Under the pieces are notes generated by a model. The model did no database searches. It saw only the letters and a program-made list of their open reading frames with translations, and had not been told where the DNA came from. From positions 1 through 64,000 of the forward strand of contig NZ_BMHQ01000013.1 in assembly GCF_014641195.1 (NCBI RefSeq): DNA of 64,000 bases. Direction: 5' to 3'. This stretch comes from Marinithermofilum abyssi. Lineage in GTDB: Bacteria; Bacillota; Bacilli; Thermoactinomycetales; DSM-45169. The translations under genes were made by a program, and so were the position numbers. Below, piece by piece: positions 26,141 through 34,568 of this stretch; positions within the stretch are counted from its first letter, which is position 1; each line of letters begins with the position of its first letter.

Positions 26141-27109
26141 ATGAACAGAAAAGGATTACATAAGCCATGGATTGCGGTATTTATGGCTTTGATGCTTCTG
26201 ATCACCGCCGGTTGCGGAACCGGTGCGGCTCCAGGCGGGGAGAAGGCGTCAGATGACGGGAAGGAACGCGTGATCCATCACGCGATGGGAGAGACCAAAG
26301 TGAAAGGCACTCCGAAACGGGTGGTTACCTTGACCAGCGATGCGACGGATGATGCGCTGGCATTGGGAGTGAAACCGGTGGGTGCCGTTAAATCCTGGAC
26401 GGGTAAGCCGTATTATGATTTCATTCAAAATCGAATGAAAGGGGTCCAAGTGGTTGGTGATGAACTGCAGCCCAACCTGGAAAAAATCGCGGCGTTGAAA
26501 CCGGACCTGATTCTCGGCAGCAAAATGCGTCATGAGAAGATCTATGACAAACTGTCTGCCATTGCACCGACGGTTTATACCGAAACGGTGGGGAATACCT
26601 GGAAAGACAACTTCAAACTGTACGCCGACGCGCTGAACAAGAAGAAAGAAGGCGACGAACAGCTGAAAAAATGGGACCAGCGCATTGCGGACTTTAAAAA
26701 GAAAATGGGCGACAAGCTGGATACCAAAGTGTCCATCGTCCGGTTTATGCCTGGTGTGGTTCGGATCCATCATAATGGGTTCCCGGATGCCGTCGTGAGA
26801 GAGGCGGGGCTGGATCGTCCCAAAGTGCAGAAGAAAAAAGAGCATTCCAGTGAAGTGACGGAAGAGCGGATTCCGGATATGGACGGGGACGTGATGTTTG
26901 TTCTCACCTTTGACCAGGGTGACGGCAAAGGGAAGAAGCTACAAAAAGAGTGGATGAATAAACCCCTCTTCAAAAAGCTGGATGTGGTGAAAAAAGGAAA
27001 CGTGCATCAGGTGAACGATGTCTACTGGAACCTCTCTGGCGGAATTCAAGGCGCCAACAAGATGTTGGACGACCTATATAAATATTTGGTAAAGAACGAT
27101 CAGAAGTAA
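26141..27109 (+). CDS. Siderophore-binding lipoprotein
   Basis: A 322-residue FepB/FhuD-type lipoprotein: signal peptide with the lipobox TAGC (Cys near residue 25), then the binding-protein lobes with KRVVTLTSDATDDALALGVK near residue 62, PNLEKIAALKPDLILGSK, and the typical end NLSGGIQGANKMLDDLYKYL. It captures the ferric siderophore outside the cell for the permease. The ATG at 26141 has GAGGTGGGG upstream. It is transcribed divergently from the permease operon under two Fur boxes. Confidence 0.92.
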   Translation: MNRKGLHKPWIAVFMALMLLITAGCGTGAAPGGEKASDDGKERVIHHAMGETKVKGTPKRVVTLTSDATDDALALGVKPVGAVKSWTGKPYYDFIQNRMKGVQVVGDELQPNLEKIAALKPDLILGSKMRHEKIYDKLSAIAPTVYTETVGNTWKDNFKLYADALNKKKEGDEQLKKWDQRIADFKKKMGDKLDTKVSIVRFMPGVVRIHHNGFPDAVVREAGLDRPKVQKKKEHSSEVTEERIPDMDGDVMFVLTFDQGDGKGKKLQKEWMNKPLFKKLDVVKKGNVHQVNDVYWNLSGGIQGANKMLDDLYKYLVKNDQK

Positions 27110-27118
27110 ATCGGTCCG

Positions 27119-27152
27119 GAGAGCGGGATATCCCCCCGCTCTCTTCTATTTT
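27119..27152 (+). terminator. Intrinsic terminator
   Basis: Arms GAGAGCGGG and CCGCTCTC followed by TTCTATTTTC, directly after the binding-protein gene. Confidence 0.75.
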
Positions 27153-27200
27153 CTCCTCCGCATAGCCAAATCCGTGCATGAACGAAGGGTCTAACGTGTA

Positions 27201-27209
27201 TGGTATAAT
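27201..27209 (+). promoter_or_regulatory. Extended -10 box
   Basis: TGGTATAAT, about 100 bases before the glycosyltransferase gene. The -35 region is weak. Confidence 0.5.
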
Positions 27210-27309
27210 AAGGGACGATTGAAACCGTGCGTTCAGCAATCCCGTTGCAGGGAGTGAGCCATAAGATATCTGGAACACCGGGCTTGTACGGGGAAGAGGT
27301 GAATACTGG

Positions 27310-28500
27310 ATGGATCGCATGGTCTGGTCAGGCGGTCAGCCTGGAAAGGTTGCTGTGCCTACGGATTGGTCCCACAATAAGACCATATTGTTCGTTTCGG
27401 AAAACTTCGGATCAGGACACACAAAAGCAGCGGAAGCATTGGCCAAGGGAATCGAAGAAAAAGATCCGGAAATCCGGGTGCAGTTGGTGGAACTGGGCCG
27501 TCATCTTCGCCCGCAAGTAAATCAGGCTCTTTTGTATTCCTATTTGGGCATGATCAAAAAGGCCCCGTTTATCTGGCGGAAAGTTTACGGCCGTCATCAT
27601 GAACGGTCTTTTCCCCGTTGGTTGCAGTGGTGTCTTCATCAGACACTGTATTCCAGCCTCTCCAAATACATTGCACAGTACCAGCCGCAAGTGGTCGTTT
27701 CTACCCATCCATTTGCCAGTTCCGGCGTTGCCCGTTTGAAACGGGCGGGATTTCCCCTCAAACTGGTGACGGTGATTACGGATTTCTCCGCCCATGGTTC
27801 CTGGGTACATCCGGAAGTGGACCTCTATCTTGCCCCCAGTACGGATGTGATGCGGCAGTTGATGCAGATGGGAGTTCATCCTGCACGGATTGCAGTGACC
27901 GGCATTCCGACGGAGTCCCGGTTCTGGAAGGGAAAAGATTCGGACGAAGCCCGTAAGCAACTGGGTTTGAAGCAGTTGCCCACTGTATTGATTTTGGGGG
28001 GAGGCTTGGGATTGGGCCGAATCGACCACTTGGCCCGTCTGGCTGCTAAGTGGAAAGGAAGACTTCAATTTTTGTACTGTACGGGCAGGAATACCAAGCT
28101 GTTGGAAACCCTGCGGCAAAATCCAGAATTGCAGCATCCCCACGTTTGCTTGATCGGATATACCGAATCGGTGGACCAGTGGATGGATGCAGCCGATGTG
28201 GTCCTTACCAAGCCGGGGGGCATGACATGCACAGAAGCGATTGCCAAAGGCAAACCGCTGCTGCTCTACGGCTCCATACCGGGACACGAAGAAGAAAATA
28301 GCCGCTTCCTGGAAAAACACGGATTGGCTGAGAAATTAAAGAATGAAGAAGATTTGGATCTATGGATGCAACGTTTGGTACAAGACCCGCAATGCCTTCA
28401 GGAAATTCGAGAGAACATGTTGCGCTGGCGCTGGAATATTCATCCCTCCAAAAGTGTTGATGCGGTACACCAGTTAATGACTTCCTCTTCTGTCCGGTAA
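27310..28500 (+). CDS. Family 28 glycosyltransferase (diacylglycerol/UDP-sugar type)
   Basis: A 396-residue MGDG-synthase-like enzyme. SENFGSGHTKAAEALAKGI is the N-terminal membrane/substrate-binding motif; THPFASSGVARLKRAG and VTVITDFSAHGSWVHPEVD follow; the nucleotide-sugar half has ILGGGLGLGRID and VLTKPGGMTCTEAIAKGKPL. Related enzymes (UgtP, MurG-like) move glucose or galactose onto diacylglycerol to make glycolipids and the lipoteichoic-acid anchor. GAGGTG precedes the ATG. The following gene has its own promoter. Confidence 0.86.
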   Translation: MDRMVWSGGQPGKVAVPTDWSHNKTILFVSENFGSGHTKAAEALAKGIEEKDPEIRVQLVELGRHLRPQVNQALLYSYLGMIKKAPFIWRKVYGRHHERSFPRWLQWCLHQTLYSSLSKYIAQYQPQVVVSTHPFASSGVARLKRAGFPLKLVTVITDFSAHGSWVHPEVDLYLAPSTDVMRQLMQMGVHPARIAVTGIPTESRFWKGKDSDEARKQLGLKQLPTVLILGGGLGLGRIDHLARLAAKWKGRLQFLYCTGRNTKLLETLRQNPELQHPHVCLIGYTESVDQWMDAADVVLTKPGGMTCTEAIAKGKPLLLYGSIPGHEEENSRFLEKHGLAEKLKNEEDLDLWMQRLVQDPQCLQEIRENMLRWRWNIHPSKSVDAVHQLMTSSSVR

Positions 28501-28538
28501 TTTCCGTTTTTGCCCACTTATATGATGAATAGTAGTTC

Positions 28539-28567
28539 TTGCCTAATGGTAAGCACATCGATATAAT
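28539..28567 (+). promoter_or_regulatory. Sigma-A promoter of the O-antigen-ligase-like gene
   Basis: TTGCCT, 17 bases, TATAAT, 38 bases before the TTG start. Confidence 0.7.
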
Positions 28568-28605
28568 CTTAGGGTAATTATATTACGATTAAGGGAGTCA
28601 TTCTC

Positions 28606-29940
28606 TTGGAAACCGCTTCACACATGATACAAACCAAACGGTTAACTCAGTTTCTCTATATATCGATATTGTTTTCACCCGTGTTGCCCCCGGTGGTCCT
28701 ATTGGCCGTCGGTTTGGCAACCGCCTTTTTATACAAGGGGAAATGGAAAGCCTCCGGCTTGCCGGAAGGGATTTTCCTGGGCTTTGTCGTGCTGTCTTTT
28801 ATCAGTTGGTTGTTTAATCCTTATCTGGTGATGGAGTTGATTCCAGCCGGCTTTTTCCCGATTTTGTTTTTCGGGTTGTACTACTTATTGACGATATGGG
28901 TGAAGCATGTACTGCAATGGACCTGGGAAGATTTTCAGAAAATGTACCTGCAGTTTTGGTTCCTGGGGCTGTATGTTGCCGTCGTCACCATTTTGCAACG
29001 GGTGAACATCATCCCTAAGGATAAAAACCTACTGTTTTATTTTCTGGGATGGTATCCGATGCAGCAGGCTGAATCGGTGCGAAGTATCGGAACAGCGTCC
29101 AATTCCAACTTGGCTGCAGCCATGCTCATCTGTCTGGCCCTTTTGAGTATCTATGCTTCCTCGATCGTGAAGACTCAGTGGCAAAAAGTCGGTTGTTTCG
29201 CCGCCTTTTTTTTGTTCGGTGCAGCCATATGGTGCACGGGTTCCCGGGGAGCTTGGGTCGGCTTGTTGATCGGGATGCTGATGCAAGTCTGGATGACCGG
29301 CAACCGGCGCAGAACCGTCTCGCTGTTTATTGGGCTGCTAATTCTCGGGTTGATCATTTATACCAACAAAACGCTGATTCCCCGGGAAGAGACGTTATTT
29401 GCCACGGCGGAGGTTCGGATCTTCGTCTGGCAGAACTCCTTTGAAATCTTTAAAGAGCATTGGTTGTTGGGCGTGTTGCCCCTTCATTTCGGTCACATCT
29501 TCGAAGAGATGACGGGCAGATATCTGTTCCATGCGCATAACGTCTTTCTGGGTATTGCCAGTGAATACGGGATTGTGGGGTTGTTCTTGTTCCTAATGCT
29601 GGTTGTGACAACCACCCACCGAGCCCGCCGCTGGCGGAAAACAGCCAACAAAAAAGAAGAGAAACGGCTGGCGGGCATGTTGATTTCGCTAATGTTCGCT
29701 CTGTTGGGTCACGGGATGTATGACTACCCGATCATTTCACCGCAAATCGGGATTATCTTTATGCTGGCGGCGATTGTCATTCATACCCAGTACGAACAGC
29801 GTTGTCTCAAAAAAAAGCCCTATTGGATGGAGTCCGACTCCTCCACCCCGTATCCGGAGCATCCGCTGATGCAGCAACTGTCGGCTTTGTGGATGCAGTT
29901 CCGGATCATCTGGCGCAGTTTGTCCGGCAGAGGTTCGTGA
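28606..29940 (+). CDS. O-antigen ligase/polymerase-like membrane protein
   Basis: A 444-residue integral membrane protein with roughly 11-12 helices. The segment CTGSRGAWVGLLIGMLMQ and the later HAHNVFLGIASEYGIVGL match the Wzy_C/O-antigen ligase family (R..H..N pattern in the large outside loop). In Gram-positive bacteria such proteins ligate or polymerise surface polysaccharide or teichoic-acid-like glycans. The TTG start has AGGGAG upstream. The first 10 residues are tentative. A 460-base stretch without a gene follows. Confidence 0.82.
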   Translation: METASHMIQTKRLTQFLYISILFSPVLPPVVLLAVGLATAFLYKGKWKASGLPEGIFLGFVVLSFISWLFNPYLVMELIPAGFFPILFFGLYYLLTIWVKHVLQWTWEDFQKMYLQFWFLGLYVAVVTILQRVNIIPKDKNLLFYFLGWYPMQQAESVRSIGTASNSNLAAAMLICLALLSIYASSIVKTQWQKVGCFAAFFLFGAAIWCTGSRGAWVGLLIGMLMQVWMTGNRRRTVSLFIGLLILGLIIYTNKTLIPREETLFATAEVRIFVWQNSFEIFKEHWLLGVLPLHFGHIFEEMTGRYLFHAHNVFLGIASEYGIVGLFLFLMLVVTTTHRARRWRKTANKKEEKRLAGMLISLMFALLGHGMYDYPIISPQIGIIFMLAAIVIHTQYEQRCLKKKPYWMESDSSTPYPEHPLMQQLSALWMQFRIIWRSLSGRGS

Positions 29941-30056
29941 GGGAAAAGGAGGCCTCTGGACTTCCTGGTCTTGATGACAAAGTCCATCTTCAAGAAAGAA
30001 GTGAGCACATCTCTCAAGGAGCGGCCTTCGACGACGTACTCCGCTTTGATAAGTGA

Positions 30057-30175
30057 GACCAAGGCAAAAAGCGAGCACAGCACGATCTAGAGCGAAAGCG
30101 ACAAGGTGTGACGTGTGCTTTGTGGGTGATTGTGCGGGTGCAACACAGGTTTATCCTTTTGCTCGCGCCTTGGTC
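30057..30175. repeat. Long-range inverted repeat, possible structured RNA
   Basis: GACCAAGGC, five A, GCGAGC (30057-30076) pairs with GCTCGC directly joined to GCCTTGGTC (30161-30175), giving a 15-bp stem with one A5 bulge. An inner pair, GCACGATC with GATTGTGC, continues the stem. The loop is about 84 bases. It could be a folded RNA or the ends of a tiny mobile element. Confidence 0.6.
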
Positions 30176-30250
30176 ATTGTATTGAAAGAGCACCAGTCCT
30201 GCTTTTTGTCTCTCGCTTCAAAGTTGCGCTATGTTTCGGAGCGGACAGTT

Positions 30251-30267
30251 TGACATCTGTGATGTCA
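30251..30267. promoter_or_regulatory. Perfect 7-3-7 dyad, possible operator
   Basis: TGACATCTGTGATGTCA is a perfect dyad upstream of the HD-domain gene. No regulator is assigned. Confidence 0.5.
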
Positions 30268-30302
30268 GAGAAGGAGCGACGGATAGAAGTTTTTTGTGTT
30301 TC

Positions 30303-30332
30303 AGAGGTTTGTCATCCATACCTCTTTTTTTT
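30303..30332 (+). terminator. Intrinsic terminator
   Basis: Arms AGAGGT and ACCTCT followed by seven or more T, 70 bases before the next gene. It ends the transcript from the ligase gene or from the structured region. Confidence 0.75.
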
Positions 30333-30403
30333 ATCTTCAAAAGGGAACGTTTGTGCGTATTCAAGCGTTTCTTTTGGTGAACCTTCACGGTGAGGTGACC
30401 TGC

Positions 30404-30979
30404 ATGAATCCGTTTTTTGCTTACTTATACCGTCTTCGATTGATTGAACGCTGGAGTTTGATGCGGAACGTGGTCAAGGAAAATGTGGCGGAACACAGCT
30501 TTCATGTCGCTCTGCTGACCCATGCCCTTTGCATGATCGGAAATGAGGTGTTTGGAAAGAAGATCCCGGTGGATCGGGCGGTGTCCCTGGCCCTGTTCCA
30601 CGATGCGACTGAAGTGATCACCGGGGATATTCCCAGCCCTGTCAAGCACCATAATCCTGGTTTACTCAAAGGGTTTCGGGAACTGGAATCATTGGCGGCC
30701 GCCCGGATGTGTGATATGGTGCCGGAGCCGCTGGCCCGGCATTATCGTCCGTTGATCGAGGGGAAGGATGAGGAGCTGTATCGATGGGTGAAAGCGGCAG
30801 ACCTCTTGGATGGATATTTGAAATGCATCATGGAGATCGCTGCGGGCAATGGGGAGTTTCATGTAGCCAAAAGGGAGCTGGAAGAACGCCTATTGCGTTT
30901 GGAAATGCCGGAAGTGGCCTATTTTCTGGACCATTTTGCACCGAGCTTTGAAAAGACACTGGACGAGCTGGCAGAATGA
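30404..30979 (+). CDS. YfbR-like HD-domain 5'-nucleotidase
   Basis: A 191-residue enzyme with the HD phosphohydrolase residues: AEHSFHVALLTHAL (first His), LFHDATEVITGDIPSPVK (His-Asp) and KAADLLDGYLKC (last Asp). The order and spacing match YfbR, a metal-dependent 5'-deoxynucleotidase that removes phosphate from dNMPs. The frame is open upstream to 30296, but the ATG at 30404 follows GGTGAGGTG and gives the family start (MNPFFAYLYRLRLIERWSLM). Confidence 0.87.
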   Translation: MNPFFAYLYRLRLIERWSLMRNVVKENVAEHSFHVALLTHALCMIGNEVFGKKIPVDRAVSLALFHDATEVITGDIPSPVKHHNPGLLKGFRELESLAAARMCDMVPEPLARHYRPLIEGKDEELYRWVKAADLLDGYLKCIMEIAAGNGEFHVAKRELEERLLRLEMPEVAYFLDHFAPSFEKTLDELAE

Positions 30980-31111
30980 GATTTCTGCAGGAAGTCGGCG
31001 CGGGTAAGCCCACCGAAAGGGGTAAAAGAGAATAGGGAGATCCAGGTATATCCTAGAGGAAATACGGCCATGATGATTACCAGAATCTATCAATCTATGA
31101 GGTGATCATCT

Positions 31112-31735
31112 ATGGTCATGAATCCTCGAATCTTATTGATCCTATGCGGAATCGGCATATTGGCACTCTCCTATTTTTCCGACGAGATCCCTTCATTGGG
31201 AGGATTGGTGGATGCCAAAACGGGCCCTTCCGTGGTGATCGTCCAAAAAGGGGATACGGTCTACAGCCTGGCTCGTCGGTATGGAACCGATGTGCAAACC
31301 CTGGCGGATCTGAATCAATTGCAGGATCCCTCCAAGATTGACGTGGGTCAAAAACTGCGACTTCCCGCGGAAAGAAAATCGGATGGAGCAAAGGGGCAGG
31401 CTGTAGTTCCTGTGATGGCCCGCGGCAAAAGCTTGGGGGAGTTTACATTGACTGCTTATACATCCGGACCGGAGTCCACGGGAAAAAAGCCGGACGATCA
31501 GGGATACGGCATCACTTCCAGTGGGGCCAAGGTGGCAGAAGGGGTTACAGTCGCAGTGGATCCTGACGTGATTCCCATCGGCACCCGGGTTTATATCGAG
31601 GGGATCGGTTATCGAGTGGCACAAGATACAGGATCGGCGATCCAAGGGAAACGGATCGATGTGTATATGGACGATTTACAAAAGGCGCGTCATTTTGGAG
31701 TGAAGAAGGGGATCAAGGTGGAGTTGGTCGAGTAA
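31112..31735 (+). CDS. LysM and 3D-domain cell-wall protein
   Basis: A 207-residue exported protein. A hydrophobic N-terminal signal/anchor (about residues 6-22) is followed by a LysM domain from VQKGDTVYSLARRYGTDVQT to VGQKLRLP, which binds peptidoglycan, and a C-terminal 3D domain (GEFTLTAYTSG, VAVDPDVIPIGTRVYIEG, AQDTGSAIQGKRIDVYM) with the three conserved Asp. The 3D domain is a double-psi barrel like MltA lytic transglycosylases. The protein resembles YocH-type wall enzymes. GAGGTGAT precedes the ATG. Confidence 0.9.
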   Translation: MVMNPRILLILCGIGILALSYFSDEIPSLGGLVDAKTGPSVVIVQKGDTVYSLARRYGTDVQTLADLNQLQDPSKIDVGQKLRLPAERKSDGAKGQAVVPVMARGKSLGEFTLTAYTSGPESTGKKPDDQGYGITSSGAKVAEGVTVAVDPDVIPIGTRVYIEGIGYRVAQDTGSAIQGKRIDVYMDDLQKARHFGVKKGIKVELVE

Positions 31736-31924
31736 CCAATCTCCCCTTCAGGTATTTCATATGCAAAGAGAAAGTCCTACGGTTGGATCCGGCGGGAATA
31801 AAAGCAGGCGCATAGCGGGGCTCTTCTGCCGAGTAGCGATGGGTAGAAAGGGCTTTGCTGTGTTCAAAGGGTTTGTCATCCATCCGACAGCGGTAAGCCA
31901 TCCTGCCGCGTGTGCCCCTGTTTT

Positions 31925-31933
31925 TGGTATAAT
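31925..31933 (+). promoter_or_regulatory. Extended -10 promoter of the alkA-like gene
   Basis: TGGTATAAT ends 31 bases before the ATG; no clear -35 box is visible. Confidence 0.5.
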
Positions 31934-31964
31934 CAAAAAGGATTGGGGACAGGGGGGATCCTAT

Positions 31965-32858
31965 ATGGAAACTTTCTCATTGACCATGCCGCCGATTTAC
32001 CATTTTGAACGTACCGTTAAACGGTTAACTGCTTATGAAAAATCCGCCTTTCACTGGCGGGAAGGGGTTCTTCGCCGTACATTGCGCGCAGGGGGGAAGC
32101 CTTGTCTGATCGAAATCAGTGAGTCGAAAGAAGCACAACCCTCTTTGCGCATACGGGTGCACGCCTCGCTGACGAAGCAGGAACGCTTGGAGCTGGAAGG
32201 TACACTGCGTCATATGTTTGCTCTGGATGCAGATCTCCTGTCTTTTTACCGGCAGGCGGAGGAAGATGCCCATTTGGCACAGGTGGTGAAAGAACGAAAG
32301 GGACTGCACTGGGTGTTGGAACCCTCCCTGTATGAATGCCTGATCAAGACCATTATCAGCCAGCAGCTGAACCTTTCCTTTGCCGCCACCTTGATTCAAC
32401 GGTTGGTGGCTTTGGCGGGGGAGGGAGTAAAGCATAAAGGGGAAACGTATCCGGTTTTTCCTTCGCCGGAGCGGGTTGCGGAGTTGGACTACGAGGATTT
32501 GACCGCCAGACAATTCAACCGGCGAAAAGCGGAATATGTCATCGATATATCGCGGATGGTGGCAGAGGGAAGTCTTGATCTGGAAGGGTTGTATCGGTTG
32601 GAGGATGAGGAAGTGTTGGAAAGGCTGCTTCCCTTGCGCGGAGTGGGTAGATGGACAGCGGAGTGCTTGATGCTGTTTGGGATGGGACGCCCTGATCTGC
32701 TGCCTGCAGCAGATATCGGTTTGCGCAATGCGGTTCGTAAAGCCTACAACCTGGCTGTGCAACCCACAGAAGAAGAAGTTCGTACCATCGGGGAAAAGTG
32801 GAAGCCTTGGCGGAGTTATGCCACATTTTATTTGTGGGACTATATTACCACCGGTTGA
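31965..32858 (+). CDS. DNA-3-methyladenine glycosylase, AlkA/HhH-GPD type
   Basis: A 297-residue base-excision enzyme. The N-terminal AlkA-N-like domain (about residues 1-100) is followed by the HhH-GPD core: LIKTIISQQLNLSFAATL, then the helix-hairpin-helix LPLRGVGRWTAECLMLFGMG and the catalytic Asp in LPAADIGLRNAV. It removes alkylated purines. The long open frame starts at 31761, but the ATG at 31965 has GGGGGG upstream, gives the family length and follows an extended -10 box. It is a single-gene unit. Confidence 0.87.
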   Translation: METFSLTMPPIYHFERTVKRLTAYEKSAFHWREGVLRRTLRAGGKPCLIEISESKEAQPSLRIRVHASLTKQERLELEGTLRHMFALDADLLSFYRQAEEDAHLAQVVKERKGLHWVLEPSLYECLIKTIISQQLNLSFAATLIQRLVALAGEGVKHKGETYPVFPSPERVAELDYEDLTARQFNRRKAEYVIDISRMVAEGSLDLEGLYRLEDEEVLERLLPLRGVGRWTAECLMLFGMGRPDLLPAADIGLRNAVRKAYNLAVQPTEEEVRTIGEKWKPWRSYATFYLWDYITTG

Positions 32859-32861
32859 AGC

Positions 32862-32893
32862 AAAAAAAGAACTGGAACTACACTTGTTCCAGC
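32862..32893 (-). terminator. Intrinsic terminator overlapping a stop codon
   Basis: On the minus strand AGCTGGAAC and GTTCCAGTTC flank the stop of the small gene, followed by TTTTTTT. The plus-strand side has a weaker T-run for the alkA-like gene. Confidence 0.75.
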
Positions 32894-33099
32894 TCTTGTT
32901 TATAGCTGTGCAGGACGTCTAATGCCCGTTGTGAATCCTTGCGCGGCACCAGCAGTTGATAAGTAGTCATATTCTTCTTTCGGTTTACTCGCAGCTGGTT
33001 GTATATCTGATTCCGATCCAAACGGCCGCGTAAGGAGTAGATCACGCGCGGGGTACCGTATGATTGGTGAATGACCACCATCCGGTCATGAAAAAGCAT
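32878..33099 (-). CDS. Small basic protein, unknown function
   Basis: A 73-residue protein with a beta-alpha look: MVVIHQSYGTPRVIYSLRGR, then RVNRKKNMTTYQLLVPRKDS and a C-terminal helix. I recognise no family. GAGGTG lies six bases before the ATG at 33099; a GTG nine bases upstream is too close to it. The stop codon is inside a terminator stem. Convergent with the alkA-like gene. Confidence 0.65.
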   Translation of the reverse strand: MLFHDRMVVIHQSYGTPRVIYSLRGRLDRNQIYNQLRVNRKKNMTTYQLLVPRKDSQRALDVLHSYKQELEQV

Positions 33100-33287
33100 A
33101 CCATTCACCTCTGCTTCCTGCCGAGAGATATGCCCCTATTACAGGGAAGGAACGTCATTATAGGCTTCTCTATATAGATTATGAATTCTGAACATTTCCG
33201 TTCCTGATTTACCCCTTCTTTACATTTATGTTACAACAAGATGACCTTTTTGTAAAATACACGGAAGAAATTAGGAGGATGTTTCAA

Positions 33288-33434
33288 ATGGGGAAAAAGC
33301 GCAAAGTCAAAAAAGAGGTTCAAGTGGATCACGAAAAAACCATGATGCGGGACTTGCGCCGGATCGGTCTGTGGTCACTGATTTCCGTGGGAGTGACTGT
33401 TGTTATCGCCTTGATCGTCGAATCGATCAGGTAA
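33288..33434 (+). CDS. Small single-pass membrane protein
   Basis: A 48-residue protein with a strongly basic start (MGKKRKVKKEVQVDHEKTMM) and one membrane helix near the end (LWSLISVGVTVVIALIVESI). AGGAGG lies nine bases before the ATG at 33288. The longer open frame from 33228 has no ribosome site. Function unknown; it ends at a bidirectional terminator. Confidence 0.75.
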   Translation: MGKKRKVKKEVQVDHEKTMMRDLRRIGLWSLISVGVTVVIALIVESIR

Positions 33435-33437
33435 AGC

Positions 33438-33469
33438 AAAAATCCAGGGCTTTCAGCCCTGGATTTTTT
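33438..33469. terminator. Bidirectional terminator
   Basis: Arms AAAATCCAGGGCT and AGCCCTGGATTTT with T-runs on both strands, between convergent genes. The stop of the MscS gene is in the stem. Confidence 0.88.
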
Positions 33470-34409
33470 CGCCGGAACGCGCGGCCATATATGCGGCTGC
33501 TTGCGAAGGCGCGGTCAGGATCGAGCGCGGATACTGGAATTCCAGCTTTCGTTCGTTGAAGTGGTGTACGACCGATTTGCGCATTTCCCGCTCGATCAGC
33601 CAGTATTCCTCTGGGGTACACAATGCCATGATGGTGTATTCTACACCGTCGAATTTGATGTTGGTCACTCCGAAGATGCTTGGATGCTCAATCAGGTAGG
33701 GAGCAAACCGTTGTCCGATGTCCTGACACACATCTTCCAACGTTTCCTGCACCTTGTTTTGATCCGATTCATAGGGAACGGTAACTGTTACCAGGGGACG
33801 CATTTGATCCCGGTTGTAGTTTGTTACCTGGATGATTTCACCGTTGGATAAATAGTGCAACCGCTGGTTAAATTCGCGGATTTTGGTGATGCGCAAACCG
33901 ATTTCCTCTACGGTTCCCTGGATATTGTTGTTGATTTGGACGAAGTCGCCCACTTCCATCTGGTTGTCAAAGATGAGGAAAAAACCGGTGATGACGTCTT
34001 TGACCAGGTTTTGGGCACCGAAACCGATCGCCAAACCGACGATTCCCGCTCCAGCCAAAATCGGGGCGATCTGGACACCCAATTTGTCCAGGATGGTTAT
34101 CATCGAGATGAAGTAAATGGCGTATCGGGCAGCGGACTTGATCAGACGGGCCAGCGTTTTCCCCCGTTTTTCCTGGAAGCGACTGATGGAAAGTAGCCGG
34201 TCGATCAGTCGGCCAACATATCGCAGGGCAATATAGGTCAGGAGGATGATGATCAGGATTTGTCCCAAGGGGACGAGTAGGTAATCCACTATCGGTTGCC
34301 ACAGGTTGCGGGCGGGATTGTTTATGATTTCTTCCGCTTTGTTCTGTACGGACTCTACGCTCTTTTCAATAGTCACCATAGAAAACAACAATGACTTCAA
34401 TGCACTCAC
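33453..34409 (-). CDS. MscS family small-conductance mechanosensitive channel
   Basis: A 318-residue membrane protein. Three helices are visible (about 43-65, 93-112 and the pore helix). The pore helix is PILAGAGIVGLAIGFGAQNL and the beta-domain opens with VKDVITGFFLIFDNQMEVGD, both MscS signatures. It releases solutes on sudden osmotic down-shock. The GTG at 34409 has a poor ribosome site; a TTG nine bases later (34400) follows AAGGTGA and may be the true start. Confidence 0.9.
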   Translation of the reverse strand: MSALKSLLFSMVTIEKSVESVQNKAEEIINNPARNLWQPIVDYLLVPLGQILIIILLTYIALRYVGRLIDRLLSISRFQEKRGKTLARLIKSAARYAIYFISMITILDKLGVQIAPILAGAGIVGLAIGFGAQNLVKDVITGFFLIFDNQMEVGDFVQINNNIQGTVEEIGLRITKIREFNQRLHYLSNGEIIQVTNYNRDQMRPLVTVTVPYESDQNKVQETLEDVCQDIGQRFAPYLIEHPSIFGVTNIKFDGVEYTIMALCTPEEYWLIEREMRKSVVHHFNERKLEFQYPRSILTAPSQAAAYMAARSGEKIQG

Positions 34410-34520
34410 CTTCTCGACCAGTGAATGAATGTTCTATCGTGCTCGCTCACAATTGGTTTTAGTTTAGCCAATGCGAGGCGGCTCACGCATATCTCTGGGT
34501 CACCGCCTTGTGTGCAATGG

Positions 34521-34546
34521 AAAACCCGCTTAGCAAAAGCGGGCTT
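34521..34546 (-). terminator. Intrinsic terminator (minus strand)
   Basis: AAGCCCGCTTTTGCTAAGCG continues into GGTTTT on the minus strand; it ends the YdjM-like gene. Confidence 0.75.
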
Positions 34547-34568
34547 CAGGTGTTTCCATTATAGCATA

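Larger units (their letters stand above)
29941..30403. other. Intergenic stretch with structured elements
   Basis: I find no convincing gene. It contains a long-range inverted repeat (30057-30175), a 7-3-7 dyad (30251-30267) and a terminator (30303-30332). A small antisense reading frame (minus 29820-30083) looks weakly protein-like (EYVVEGRSLRDVLTSF) but runs antisense into the ligase gene and has no ribosome site, so I do not call it. Confidence 0.5.

Noticed and set aside
29820-30083. Minus-strand frame that looked like a transposase tail
   Set aside because: I could not support any family, it overlaps the ligase gene in antisense and lacks a start signal.
31736-31964. Gap before the alkA-like gene considered as a structured RNA
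   Set aside because: Some short repeats resemble the 30-kb region (GGTTTGTCATCCAT is shared), but no consistent fold was found.
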